Assembly (NCBI GenBank): GCA_023267775.1
Contig: JAHFMQ010000006.1
Location: 1 to 23,333 of the forward strand
DNA: 23,333 bases
Direction of reading: 5' to 3'
Source: Candidatus Kaiserbacteria bacterium
GTDB taxonomy: Bacteria; Patescibacteriota; Minisyncoccia; Phycocordibacterales; Phycocordibacteraceae
Part shown: positions 1 through 6,371 of the stretch, one piece after another
How the letters are laid out: the number at the start of each line of letters is the position of its first letter
Position numbering within the stretch: the first letter of the stretch is position 1
The notes under the pieces: generated by a model
Databases searched by the model: none
What the model was told of the DNA's origin: nothing
What the model saw: the letters and a program-made list of their open reading frames with translations, nothing else
Program-made: the position numbers and the translations under genes

Positions 1-828
1 GAACTTAGGCCGAAAGGCGCTAAATCATGGAAATTCCCAACGCATTCCTCACTGTGTGGTGGTGATGGAAGCATTGAGCGTATTCCAGGCGAAGCCGCTC
101 ACCGGTGCAAAGTTACTGGTTCGTTTGAACAGCAGTCACGCAAGCTTGCGTATTTTGCGGGGAAGAGTGCGCTTGATGTGGGCGGCATGGGACGCGAAAC
201 GGTGCGGCTTCTCATGGAACACGATTTGATTTCAGATTTTGATGATATGTTCGAGTTAACGAAAGACGAACTACTCGAACTTGAAGGATTTGAAGAGACG
301 AAGGCGACAAAATTGATTCAAGCCATTAAGGATGCAAAGAGTGTTCCGCTCGACCGATTGCTCATTGGTTTAGGTATCCCGCATGTAGGAGAAGAGACAT
401 CATTCCTGCTTGCAACCCGTTTTGAGACGCTTCTAAAACTGCGTCGTGTGAGTGAGGAAGCTTTCGCAAACATTAACGGTATCGGACCTATCATTGGGAA
501 AGCTGTCGCACGCTGGTTTAAGGATTCAAATAATCAAGCCTTGCTGGAGCGACTTACGAAGCATCTCAAGGTAAAGAAAGTTGCGGTGGCAACACAAGGA
601 CCGCTTGCTGACCAAGTGGTCGTTGTCACTGGTACACTCCCGACGCTTTCACGCGACGAGGCGGAAGCTCGAGTTCGAAAAGCGGGTGGCAAAGTTTCCT
701 CGTCAGTTTCCTCCAAAACATCGTTTGTGGTTGCAGGTGAAAATCCTGGAAGTAAATTTGCTACGGCGGAGCAATTGGGCGTCGCGGTACTCAGTGAATC
801 GGAGTTCCTCAGGAGGCTTGGAACATGA
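1..828 (+). CDS. ligA: NAD+-dependent DNA ligase, C-terminal part (5' end outside window)
   Basis: LigA seals nicks in duplex DNA during replication and repair, using NAD+. The reading frame is open from base 1, so only the last 275 residues are present; the adenylation and most of the OB domain lie upstream. What is visible, in order, is the zinc-finger region (about residues 12-40), tandem helix-hairpin-helix repeats (about 55-190, including LDVGGMG and NINGIGPIIGKAV) and a BRCT domain (about 200-275, VVVVTGTLPTLSRDEAE and GGKVSSSVS). The zinc finger is degenerate: of the four usual cysteines only C19 and C36 remain, and the first and fourth positions appear to be serine. The stop is just before gatC, so the genes are probably co-transcribed. 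The family call is firm; loss of zinc binding is inferred. Confidence 0.95.
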   Translation, partial: ELRPKGAKSWKFPTHSSLCGGDGSIERIPGEAAHRCKVTGSFEQQSRKLAYFAGKSALDVGGMGRETVRLLMEHDLISDFDDMFELTKDELLELEGFEETKATKLIQAIKDAKSVPLDRLLIGLGIPHVGEETSFLLATRFETLLKLRRVSEEAFANINGIGPIIGKAVARWFKDSNNQALLERLTKHLKVKKVAVATQGPLADQVVVVTGTLPTLSRDEAEARVRKAGGKVSSSVSSKTSFVVAGENPGSKFATAEQLGVAVLSESEFLRRLGT

Positions 829-841
829 TAGAGTGCGGACA

Positions 842-1174
842 ATGGCAACGATAGACGACGTCAAAAAACTGGCGGCACTTGCGCGAATGAGGGTAGGAGA
901 TGCAGAGCTTGCAAAATTCACGAGCGAATTCGACGCGATTCTCGCGTACGTCGGACAGCTTGAACAGCTTAATTTGCCGAAGGATCTGAAGGCAGGGAAG
1001 CCGCCAGTAAGAAACGTCATGCGCGAAGATGGCGAGCCGCACAAGGGTGGGACATACACTGAGAAACTTGCTGAACAGTTTTCGGCACGCGAAGGGAATG
1101 CTCTTTCGGTGAAACAAATCATCCAGCATGGGAAAGCTTTCGCTTCAGCTCCCAGATATGAAAAAACTAAATGA
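842..1174 (+). CDS. gatC: Asp-tRNA(Asn)/Glu-tRNA(Gln) amidotransferase subunit C
   Basis: GatC is the small subunit of GatCAB, which converts misacylated Glu-tRNA(Gln) or Asp-tRNA(Asn) to the correct amide; it wraps around GatA and stabilises the complex. The 110-residue product has the family layout: an N-terminal helix (DDVKKLAALARMRV), a helix ending in YVGQLEQLNL, and the conserved PVRNVMREDG segment (about residues 61-70). I chose ATG 842 because the family starts right before this first helix; a GTG at 833 would add three residues. The strong AGGAGG at 811-816 is better spaced for an out-of-frame ATG at 825 than for this start. The 3' end overlaps gatA. Length and motifs fit the family. 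Confidence 0.92.
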   Translation: MATIDDVKKLAALARMRVGDAELAKFTSEFDAILAYVGQLEQLNLPKDLKAGKPPVRNVMREDGEPHKGGTYTEKLAEQFSAREGNALSVKQIIQHGKAFASAPRYEKTK

Positions 1175-2582
1175 AATGACAATCGAAGAGGCGGCCCGCG
1201 CGCTTCGCGCGCGGGAATACTCCGTCCAGGATCTCTGGGATGCCTGCATTAAAGCAATCCATGAAAACAATCCGAAACTTAATGCCTATCTGGAAATTTT
1301 TCCTGCAGATACAGCAGCAGTTGCTGCTGCGCAGAAACGCATAGATACTGAAGGAGAAAAAGCCCCACTTCTCTGCGGGATCCCGCTCGCCATCAAAGAT
1401 AATATTTTAATCGAAGGAAAAATCGCGAGCGCAGCGTCTAAAATGCTCGAGAATTACCGTGCGACCTACGATGCAACTGTAGTGAAAAAATTGAAAGAAA
1501 CAGGAGCGCTCTTTCTTGGGCGGACCAATATGGATGAATTTGCAATGGGTTCGTCGACTGAACACTCGGCATTTGGGAAAACATTGAATCCACACGATAC
1601 GACTCGCGTGCCGGGAGGTTCCTCAGGAGGTTCCGCTGCGGCGGTTGCAGCGCATCTCGCTATCGCGGCGCTAGGTTCAGACACCGGCGGTTCTATCCGC
1701 CAGCCAGCGGCACTGACCGGTCTTGTGGGGCTGAAGCCGACGTATGGCGCAGTCTCGCGTTCAGGACTTATTGCAATGGGTTCATCGCTTGACCAGATCG
1801 GTCCTCTTACCAAAACAGTTGCCGATGCGCGCATTCTCTACGAAGCGATTCGCGGCAAGGACGTTTTAGATTCAACAACCATTCCAGATGGTCTTTACAA
1901 AACAGCAAAACCTGTGAAGCATCTTCGTATAGGAGTGCCAAAGGATCTTCTTAAAGAGGGTATTGATGAGGATGTACGAAAGACATTTGATGTGATGCTC
2001 GAGAAACTTATGAAAGCCGGACACACGCTGGTCGATATTGAATTACCGACGAGCGCCCACGCACTCGCGGCCTATTACGTCATTATGCCGGCCGAAGTCT
2101 CGACTAATCTTGCGCGTCTCGACGGTATTCGCTACGGCCACTTTTCCCGCGGAGATACGCTGCTCGATGATTATATTAATTCACGTACCGAAGGATTCGG
2201 AGAGGAAACTCGTCGGCGCATTTTGCTCGGTACATTTGTACTTTCTTCTGGTTATATCGATGCCTACTATCGCAAGGCCGATGCTGCGCGCGCCATCTTA
2301 CGGAAGGAATACGATGACTCGTTTACCAAAGTTGACGTCATCACATTTCCGACAACGCTCTCACCCGCATTTAAATTTGGTGATAAGGGCGATCCTCTAT
2401 CTATGTACCTCGAAGATATCTTTACGGTAACTGCAAATCTCACTGGTATGCCAGCGATATCCGTTCCGATGGGGAATGTGAAGCGCGATGGTAAAGATCT
2501 TCCGGTGGGCATTCATTTCACTGCGCCCCACCAAGGAGAGGAAATCTTGTTTGCTATTGGCGCCGCTGTCGAAAAAATATAA
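1158..2582 (+). CDS. gatA: Asp-tRNA(Asn)/Glu-tRNA(Gln) amidotransferase subunit A
   Basis: GatA is the amidase subunit that releases ammonia from glutamine for transamidation by GatB. It is an amidase-signature enzyme of 474 residues, the usual length. The Ser-cisSer-Lys triad is intact: K80 in PLAIKDNI, S155 in PGGSSGGSA and nucleophile S179 in GSDTGGSIRQPA. The open frame extends upstream to ATG 1128, but the family begins with a short helix like MKKLNEMTIEEAARAL, so ATG 1158 is preferred; this overlaps gatC by 17 nt and suggests translational coupling. ATG 1176 is another possible start. No gatB is in the window, so the third subunit must be encoded elsewhere, which is common. Confidence 0.96.
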   Translation: MKKLNEMTIEEAARALRAREYSVQDLWDACIKAIHENNPKLNAYLEIFPADTAAVAAAQKRIDTEGEKAPLLCGIPLAIKDNILIEGKIASAASKMLENYRATYDATVVKKLKETGALFLGRTNMDEFAMGSSTEHSAFGKTLNPHDTTRVPGGSSGGSAAAVAAHLAIAALGSDTGGSIRQPAALTGLVGLKPTYGAVSRSGLIAMGSSLDQIGPLTKTVADARILYEAIRGKDVLDSTTIPDGLYKTAKPVKHLRIGVPKDLLKEGIDEDVRKTFDVMLEKLMKAGHTLVDIELPTSAHALAAYYVIMPAEVSTNLARLDGIRYGHFSRGDTLLDDYINSRTEGFGEETRRRILLGTFVLSSGYIDAYYRKADAARAILRKEYDDSFTKVDVITFPTTLSPAFKFGDKGDPLSMYLEDIFTVTANLTGMPAISVPMGNVKRDGKDLPVGIHFTAPHQGEEILFAIGAAVEKI

Positions 2583-2642
2583 GTTCCACAATTATTTAAC
2601 ATTGATACCCAGGTTATCGCGGAGTAGACGGGTATGCCGAGT

Positions 2643-2648
2643 TATACT
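2643..2648 (+). promoter_or_regulatory. -10 box (TATACT), probable leaderless start of the next gene
   Basis: TATACT lies 8 nt before ATG 2657, so transcription would begin at or next to the start codon. No convincing -35 was found at 16-18 nt. A GGAAG stretch between box and ATG could instead act as a weak ribosome binding site on a longer transcript from gatA. Confidence 0.4.
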
Positions 2649-2656
2649 GGGAAGAC

Positions 2657-3235
2657 ATGCCAGGCGGTCAAATCAATGTCGAATACTGGTTTCGTCTTCT
2701 CTATGAATGCTTGCATGGCGCTTGCTATGGTTCTGTCGATTACGCATGGCTCGCGGCGCTGCTTGCGCATTTGTGGATATGGATCACGATCGTTGGGTAC
2801 ATCCTCGCAGTCTTCGCACTTTTTGTCATAATTTATACAATCATGCGTCTTTTTGAATTGCGTCAACGCGAGGAAAAATTTTACAGCACCATGATTACGG
2901 CCCCAGGCGCAGAGGGGAGCGTCTCGCTTCGTTGGCAGCACATTGAAGAGCTTGCGAGCGGTACGACTATAAGCGAGTGGAAGGAAGCGATTATCGAAGC
3001 TGACATTATGCTCGACGATTTACTCACGAGAGAAGGTTATGTGGGCGCTGGTGTCGGTGAGAAATTAAAGGCCGCAGATCCAGTAAATTTTCGTACGCTT
3101 CAAGATGCATGGGAAGCTCATAAAGTTCGAAACCAAATTGCGCACGAGGGGTCTGCGTTCAAACTTTCAGATACCATTGCACACCGCACCATTGCACACT
3201 TCGCCGCTGTCTTTCGCGAGTTCAGAATCATTTAG
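2657..3235 (+). CDS. membrane-anchored protein with C-terminal RNxxxH (HEPN-like) motif
   Basis: A 192-residue protein of unknown function. It has a short N-terminal segment, one strongly hydrophobic stretch (about residues 31-62, probably one transmembrane helix, possibly two), then a soluble helical domain of about 125 residues. Near its C-terminus is KVRNQIAHEGSAF (R158, N159, H163), which matches the R-N-x3-H core of HEPN RNases and nucleotide-binding proteins, followed by another helix. The residues before it (EAIIEADIMLDDLL) also look like a HEPN helix. It follows gatA closely and is read in the same direction. I infer a membrane-tethered HEPN-fold domain; whether it cleaves RNA is unknown, and the motif could be structural only. 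Confidence 0.75.
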   Translation: MPGGQINVEYWFRLLYECLHGACYGSVDYAWLAALLAHLWIWITIVGYILAVFALFVIIYTIMRLFELRQREEKFYSTMITAPGAEGSVSLRWQHIEELASGTTISEWKEAIIEADIMLDDLLTREGYVGAGVGEKLKAADPVNFRTLQDAWEAHKVRNQIAHEGSAFKLSDTIAHRTIAHFAAVFREFRII

Positions 3236-3263
3236 TTGCGTCGGTCGCACGAAAGTGTAGAAT
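3236..3263 (+). promoter_or_regulatory. sigma-70-type promoter for the tRNA gene
   Basis: TTGCGT (3236-3241) and TAGAAT (3258-3263) are separated by 16 nt. Transcription should begin near 3270, almost exactly at the mature 5' end of the tRNA (3271). The -35 box begins immediately after the upstream stop codon. Confidence 0.6.
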
Positions 3264-3270
3264 CAAAAAT

Positions 3271-3554
3271 AGCGGGGTAGAGGAGAGGTACCTCGGGAGG
3301 CTTGAATTATTCGGGCGTCCGTGTGAGCAATCATGCGGAAGATTATCTGCCAAATTCGGTGAAACCCTCACGTTGTAAAACGTACGGCAATGCCGAGCCA
3401 AGTTCTGCGAGTAGCCGCAGAAAAGGTGTAGAGACTAGACGGTAGACACCCCTCGCAGGGTGAAGGCATAGTCCAGACCACGAATCGAAAGAGCAGTGAA
3501 AACTGTAGCGGTAAGCATAACCTCCAGACGCCGGTTCGATTCCGGCCCCCGCAA
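3271..3554 (+). tRNA. initiator tRNA-fMet(CAT), split by a group I intron
   Basis: Exons are 3271-3302 and 3516-3554. Joined, they give 71 nt with acceptor AGCGGGG/CCCCGCA, D arm GAGG-AGAGGTA-CCTC, anticodon arm GGAGG-CTCATAA-CCTCC, a 4-nt variable loop, T arm GCCGG-TTCGATT-CCGGC and discriminator A. The loop CTCATAA and the unpaired first position (A1 opposite A72) are initiator marks, and the acceptor and 3' end closely resemble E. coli tRNA-fMet. CCA is not encoded. In the anticodon stem the initiator GGG:CCC signature is changed at the first pair (A29-U41, then two G-C pairs). A strong hairpin terminator follows. Elongator Met or Ile2 are alternatives, but the A1-A72 mismatch argues for the initiator. 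Confidence 0.88.
3303..3515 (+). ncRNA. group I intron (IC3-like), no internal ORF
   Basis: This 213-nt insertion sits between U33 and C34, immediately before the anticodon. It has the group I core: P-like element about 3351-3366 (AATTCGGTGAAACC), Q-like element about 3386-3402 (GGCAATGCCGAGCCAAG), R element about 3428-3442 (GAGACTAGACGG) and S element about 3464-3474 (GGCATAGTCC). P7 is GACTA 3433-3437 with TAGTC 3469-3473; P8 is CACCC/GGGTG around 3447-3462. P1 forms between the exon GGAGGCT and GGGCGTCC at 3313-3320, with the usual U-G wobble at the splice site, and the last intron base is G. Order and motifs match the cyanobacterial tRNA-Leu intron class from memory. It is probably self-splicing and has no homing endonuclease. 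Confidence 0.9.
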
Positions 3555-3562
3555 CAAGCAAA

Positions 3563-3590
3563 GTAAAAGCCGCCGAAAGGCGGCTTTTAC
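3563..3590. terminator. bidirectional terminator hairpin
   Basis: A perfect 12-bp stem GTAAAAGCCGCC / GGCGGCTTTTAC with a GAAA loop. It follows the tRNA and ends on the stop codon of the convergent kinase gene, with A and T runs on both sides, so it can serve both transcripts. Confidence 0.85.
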
Positions 3591-4150
3591 TACTCTTTTG
3601 TTTCTTTTTTAACTATCTTTGCAGTAACTCCAGTTTGTGTATTTTCGTATACTATTTCGCCCGGAATAGAAGAAAAATCGTTTGCTACATCGTTAGCAAA
3701 TTCACGTAGCGCCTCTGGACCGAATCTAGACCAGTCTCCCTTACTTTCTTGTTGCTTGCGTAATTCAAAACTCCTAACCAATTCCTCGTGGGCCGGATTT
3801 AGTAATACAATAAGTTGCGCGAGTCCCTCTAGATCCTTTCCAAGGAGTTCAGCATGATCGACTATGTAATCATCACCATACTTCGCGAGAGCTCCCCACA
3901 CTGTGCTGACTATATCTTTTGGGCGGGTACCGGTTTCTTTTTCTAGTATTGACCCAAAAGTATCGAGTTCAATATGGGGTATTTTTGTCTTTTCAGAAAG
4001 TTGCGCGGCAAAAGTAGATTTGCCTGCGCCCATAGCCCCAACGACAAATATTTTCCGTACTGAATTCGAGTCGATTATGTTCGCTATTCGCTCGATATCT
4101 TCACGCGAAAACATTTCTCGCCTGTTTAATTGGTGTTCGATTCCTTCCAT
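3590..4150 (-). CDS. P-loop NTPase, adenylate/shikimate-kinase-like
   Basis: A 186-residue protein with a clear Walker A loop GAMGAGKST (residues 38-46) near the N-terminus, followed by a strand ending IELDTF. This is the layout of small P-loop kinases that phosphorylate nucleotides or small molecules. A hydrophobic strand near residues 94-97 (YIVDH) may serve as a Walker B equivalent, and an Arg/Lys-containing stretch with few predicted strands follows (about 125-160), which could be a lid. The substrate cannot be told. It is a lone gene, convergent with the tRNA, apparently with a leaderless start from its own -10 box. It could also be an AAA-type ATPase fragment, but the length fits a complete small kinase. 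Confidence 0.75.
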   Translation of the reverse strand: MEGIEHQLNRREMFSREDIERIANIIDSNSVRKIFVVGAMGAGKSTFAAQLSEKTKIPHIELDTFGSILEKETGTRPKDIVSTVWGALAKYGDDYIVDHAELLGKDLEGLAQLIVLLNPAHEELVRSFELRKQQESKGDWSRFGPEALREFANDVANDFSSIPGEIVYENTQTGVTAKIVKKETKE

Positions 4151-4157
4151 AAGAGGA

Positions 4158-4163
4158 ATTATA
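4158..4163 (-). promoter_or_regulatory. -10 box (TATAAT) giving a leaderless kinase mRNA
   Basis: On the minus strand TATAAT is followed by 7 nt and then ATG 4150. A GGTACTGTACT palindrome-like site lies directly upstream (about 4163-4174) where a regulator could act. No good -35 was seen. Confidence 0.55.
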
Positions 4164-4316
4164 GTACAGTACCGCCACTCCTGCTTGTTTTAATAAAATC
4201 GCTACAGACCTTTCAATCATCTCAAAATCGACTCATACTGGCCCCCATTACTAGGGAGGGGAGAAGGATACTGAAAGAACCTTTAAATTGCTTGTAGTGG
4301 CGGGTACAGTACCGCC
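4163..4316 (+). repeat. dispersed repeat, module 1, copy 1 (partner at 14611-14765)
   Basis: About 154 bp bounded on both sides by GTACAGTACCGCC. Its right half closely matches 14670-14765: TGAAAGAA, the segment ending TAGTGGCGGGTACAGTACCG, and GACTCATACTGGCCCC versus GACCCATACCAGCCCC. The left half is more diverged. No gene was found in it; the minus-strand open frame here is not protein-like. Confidence 0.75.
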
Positions 4317-4432
4317 TTGGACAACACGGTTGTGACGCCCGCATTCTGCGAGGCTCGCCGAAGGCGGCCAGGAACCAGTACCGTTCCTCGTCGGGTCAGT
4401 ACAGTACCGACCGGCATGAGGCTCCGCAAAGA
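4317..4432 (+). repeat. dispersed structured repeat, module 2, copy A
   Basis: Contains a 46-nt core (4330-4375) identical to those at 6213-6258 and 12138-12183. Within it GGCTCGCC-GAA-GGCGGCC forms a hairpin, and GCGAGG before it can pair with CCTCGT after it (about 4386-4391), so an RNA or cruciform fold is likely. It continues through AGTACAGTACCGACCGGCATGA (about 4398-4419), which is also shared with copy B, into the hairpin at 4433. Confidence 0.8.
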
Positions 4433-4468
4433 ACACGAAAGCCGCGACATATGTCGTGGCTTTCGTGT
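4433..4468. terminator. 36-nt nearly perfect hairpin, end of module 2 and terminator of the Fic operon
   Basis: ACACGAAAGCC / GGCTTTCGTGT encloses the palindrome CGACATATGTCG, with one G-U pair. On the minus strand it lies 22 nt after the stop of the 4490-4969 gene and is followed by a T-rich run, so it can terminate that operon. The same palindrome core recurs at 6313-6354. Confidence 0.65.
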
Positions 4469-4489
4469 CGGGTGTATTTATGTACGCAC

Positions 4490-4969
4490 TTATTGCAGAA
4501 GATCCCTCACATCTGGAATAGGAGCCGCTGTGTTAACTTCCAAACGCTCAATTCCGTATCTCTTGAATTCCTCGTCGTATTTCTCATATAACTCATGAAC
4601 TCGCTCAGGTAACCATCCGCTCTGTTCCGACTCACCTTCCTCATTCGCTGTTAGTGTCCTTCTGAGGTCACGTTGACCAAGAAGTCGTCCGAGCTCAAAC
4701 CAGAACTGGTCTTCATCGTACTGCTCTATGATCGCATGCAACTGTTCTTCTTTTTGGTTCGTCGGGCCGATGTATCCGATTTCCTTGTCGAGTTCTATCC
4801 CCGGTATCTTATGTTCGAGTGCTACTTTATATAAGAAGTCCTCAAGTGCCTCGTCGCGCGTAGGGTTATAATCGTCTTCTTGTTCACGCACAGCATTGCG
4901 CACATAAGCACCGATATGTACTAACTCAAGAAGTTCCGCAAACTGTGCTTCAGTGAGATTTAGATTCAT
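4490..4969 (-). CDS. hypothetical protein, second gene of the Fic operon
   Basis: A 159-residue acidic, mostly helical protein without signal peptide or membrane helix. I do not recognise the family. It opens with MNLNLTEAQFAELLELVHIGAYVRNAVRE (a helix with a pattern seen in small uncharacterised proteins), then an acidic region, and ends with an amphipathic helix (ERVHELYEKYDEEFKRY, about 122-138). Its ATG overlaps the stop of the fic gene (ATGA), so translation is coupled and the two products probably act together. It could be a target, an accessory inhibitor or an unrelated passenger; the sequence does not decide. Confidence 0.7.
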   Translation of the reverse strand: MNLNLTEAQFAELLELVHIGAYVRNAVREQEDDYNPTRDEALEDFLYKVALEHKIPGIELDKEIGYIGPTNQKEEQLHAIIEQYDEDQFWFELGRLLGQRDLRRTLTANEEGESEQSGWLPERVHELYEKYDEEFKRYGIERLEVNTAAPIPDVRDLLQ

Positions 4970-6021
4970 GTCTTCTTATATCGCGTCGAACGGCCGCTAC
5001 CGATACGCTCAATCATCTTAAGCCGCAGGAGCTTCTGAAGCGCTTGATTCACGGTCGGTCGCGGGATGCCGGTCGCGCGTACGATTTCGCCCGGAGCAAT
5101 TTCAATCGCGCCTCGGATACGCGCGAGTACCGCCTCCTGCTGGGGAGAGAGGAGCGACTTAGTCTGCGCGTGCGCCAAGAGGTCGATCGCCAAACGGGAT
5201 TGATTCATAAGAGCGTTGAGGAAGAAGCGCATCCAAGGCGTCGCGTCTCCCGTGCCTTGTCGGAATGTCTTTTGGCTCTGACGGAGCGCGAGATAATATT
5301 CGGCCTTATTGTCCTCGATGATCTTTTCGTGCGAGACGTACGGCATATAGACATACCCCTGCTGCAAGAGAAGCAGGTTCGTGAGGACGCGCGAAAGCCG
5401 TCCGTTTCCGTCCTCGAACGGGTGGATGGAGAGAAATTCAACGATAAAGTTCCCGATAATGATGAGCGGATGGATCTTCCGTTCGAGTAGTGCGGTCTGC
5501 GTCCATTCGACCAGTTCTAGCATCTCTTTCGACGTAAGATATGCGGGTGTCGTTTCAAACAATACCCCGACCGATTCGCCAACCGCATTCACCATCTCTA
5601 CGCGATTTTCTTTCTTCTTGTACTCGCCACGATGTAGTGTGTCTTTCTCACCATATTTCAATAACTCACGGTGGAAGAATTTGATTGTGCCCTCTGAGAA
5701 GGGAATCGATGGGTACGAATCAAAGACATTAGTAAGAAGCTCGTAGTATCCGCGCACCTCCTGCGTGTCGCGATCGCGGAATCGCTTCAACGAGAGTCCG
5801 CGCATAAGCTTTTCAACATCTTCATCCGACAACTCTGATCCCTCAATGCGCGTCGAAGCACCGGATGAAGTGACGAGCACCGACTTCCGCAAGCGCGTGA
5901 GCGCCTGCCGATCCAAGTCGGCTCCCTGTACCCACCGACCTCGGAGCTCGTCTACCTGCGCGACAAGAGCCAGAATGTCTGGTGGAAGGTGCGCGAGCCG
6001 AGTATCAAATTTGCTTTTCAT
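4966..6021 (-). CDS. Fic-domain AMP-transferase with C-terminal winged helix
   Basis: Fic enzymes transfer AMP (or another phosphate-containing group) from a nucleotide to target proteins. The 351-residue product has, in order, an N-terminal helical region with a class II inhibitory motif STRIEG (S56, E60, G61), the Fic core with the complete active-site motif HPFEDGNGRLSR (H200-R211), and a C-terminal winged-helix DNA-binding domain (about 291-350: SPQQEAVLARI, RPTVNQALQKLLRLKMIERIG). The open frame runs back to 6195, but a good promoter whose -10 lies just before ATG 6042 puts the transcript start downstream of it, so ATG 6021 is chosen. Self-inhibition through E60 is the expected control. 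Targets are unknown. Confidence 0.9.
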   Translation of the reverse strand: MKSKFDTRLAHLPPDILALVAQVDELRGRWVQGADLDRQALTRLRKSVLVTSSGASTRIEGSELSDEDVEKLMRGLSLKRFRDRDTQEVRGYYELLTNVFDSYPSIPFSEGTIKFFHRELLKYGEKDTLHRGEYKKKENRVEMVNAVGESVGVLFETTPAYLTSKEMLELVEWTQTALLERKIHPLIIIGNFIVEFLSIHPFEDGNGRLSRVLTNLLLLQQGYVYMPYVSHEKIIEDNKAEYYLALRQSQKTFRQGTGDATPWMRFFLNALMNQSRLAIDLLAHAQTKSLLSPQQEAVLARIRGAIEIAPGEIVRATGIPRPTVNQALQKLLRLKMIERIGSGRSTRYKKT

Positions 6022-6045
6022 AATCTTATATATCTCGTACATAAG

Positions 6046-6074
6046 ATTGTATAAGATTGTATAAGAAAACGCAA
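6046..6074 (-). promoter_or_regulatory. promoter of the fic operon with tandem 10-bp repeats
   Basis: On the minus strand TTGCGT (6074-6069), a 17-nt spacer and TACAAT (6051-6046). The spacer and -10 contain the repeat CTTATACAAT twice, with a third partial copy (CTTATGTACG) after it, a possible operator for the Fic winged helix. Confidence 0.6.
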
Positions 6075-6127
6075 CTTCTGTAATGTTAAATGTCAAGAAA
6101 CGTGAGCATATAAGCCATTTCGTGCAA

Positions 6128-6155
6128 TCCTGGTTCGATTCCAGCCAGCGCGCCG
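6128..6155 (+). other. tRNA 3'-end (T-arm) fragment
   Basis: CTGG-TTCGATT-CCAG (6130-6144) is a tRNA T arm followed by a GC-rich acceptor-like strand. No 5' half is present upstream, so this is a remnant and not a tRNA gene. It lies about 60 nt before repeat module 2, copy B. The DNA between is full of small inverted repeats (CGATGC-T-GCATCG, GCATCC-GAAG-GGATGC). Confidence 0.55.
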
Positions 6156-6212
6156 CATCAGCGTACCCGAAGGGGTGCAACACGCGATGCTGCATCGCAT
6201 CCGAAGGGATGC

Positions 6213-6354
6213 TTGTGACGCCCGCATTCTGCGAGGCTCGCCGAAGGCGGCCAGGAACTAGTACCGTCCCTCGTCAAAGTCGGTACTGTACCGACCGGCA
6301 TGAAGCTCCGAAAAAACACGAAGGCCGCGACATATGTCGTGGCTTTTATGTTTT
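6213..6354 (+). repeat. dispersed structured repeat, module 2, copy B, with terminal hairpin
   Basis: Starts with the 46-nt core identical to copies A and C, then GTACCGTCCCTCGTC, the 13-bp palindrome CGGTACTGTACCG (6281-6293), CGACCGGCATGAAGCTCCG and a hairpin (6313-6354) around CGACATATGTCG. The hairpin has one mismatch and several G-U pairs; the copy A hairpin is more regular. T-rich tail 6351-6354 follows, only 17 nt before the sigma factor ATG, so this element could affect its expression. Confidence 0.8.
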
Positions 6355-6371
6355 GAGGTACCATTCCACAC

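Noticed and set aside
825..854. 9-codon ORF with a good Shine-Dalgarno site between ligA and gatC
   Set aside because: Its AGGAGG is part of the ligA coding sequence and the peptide has no conserved feature; a leader-peptide role cannot be supported.
3343..3561. Minus-strand open frame starting with GAGIEPA-like residues
   Set aside because: It is the reverse complement of the tRNA T arm and the group I intron; such frames are well-known annotation artefacts.
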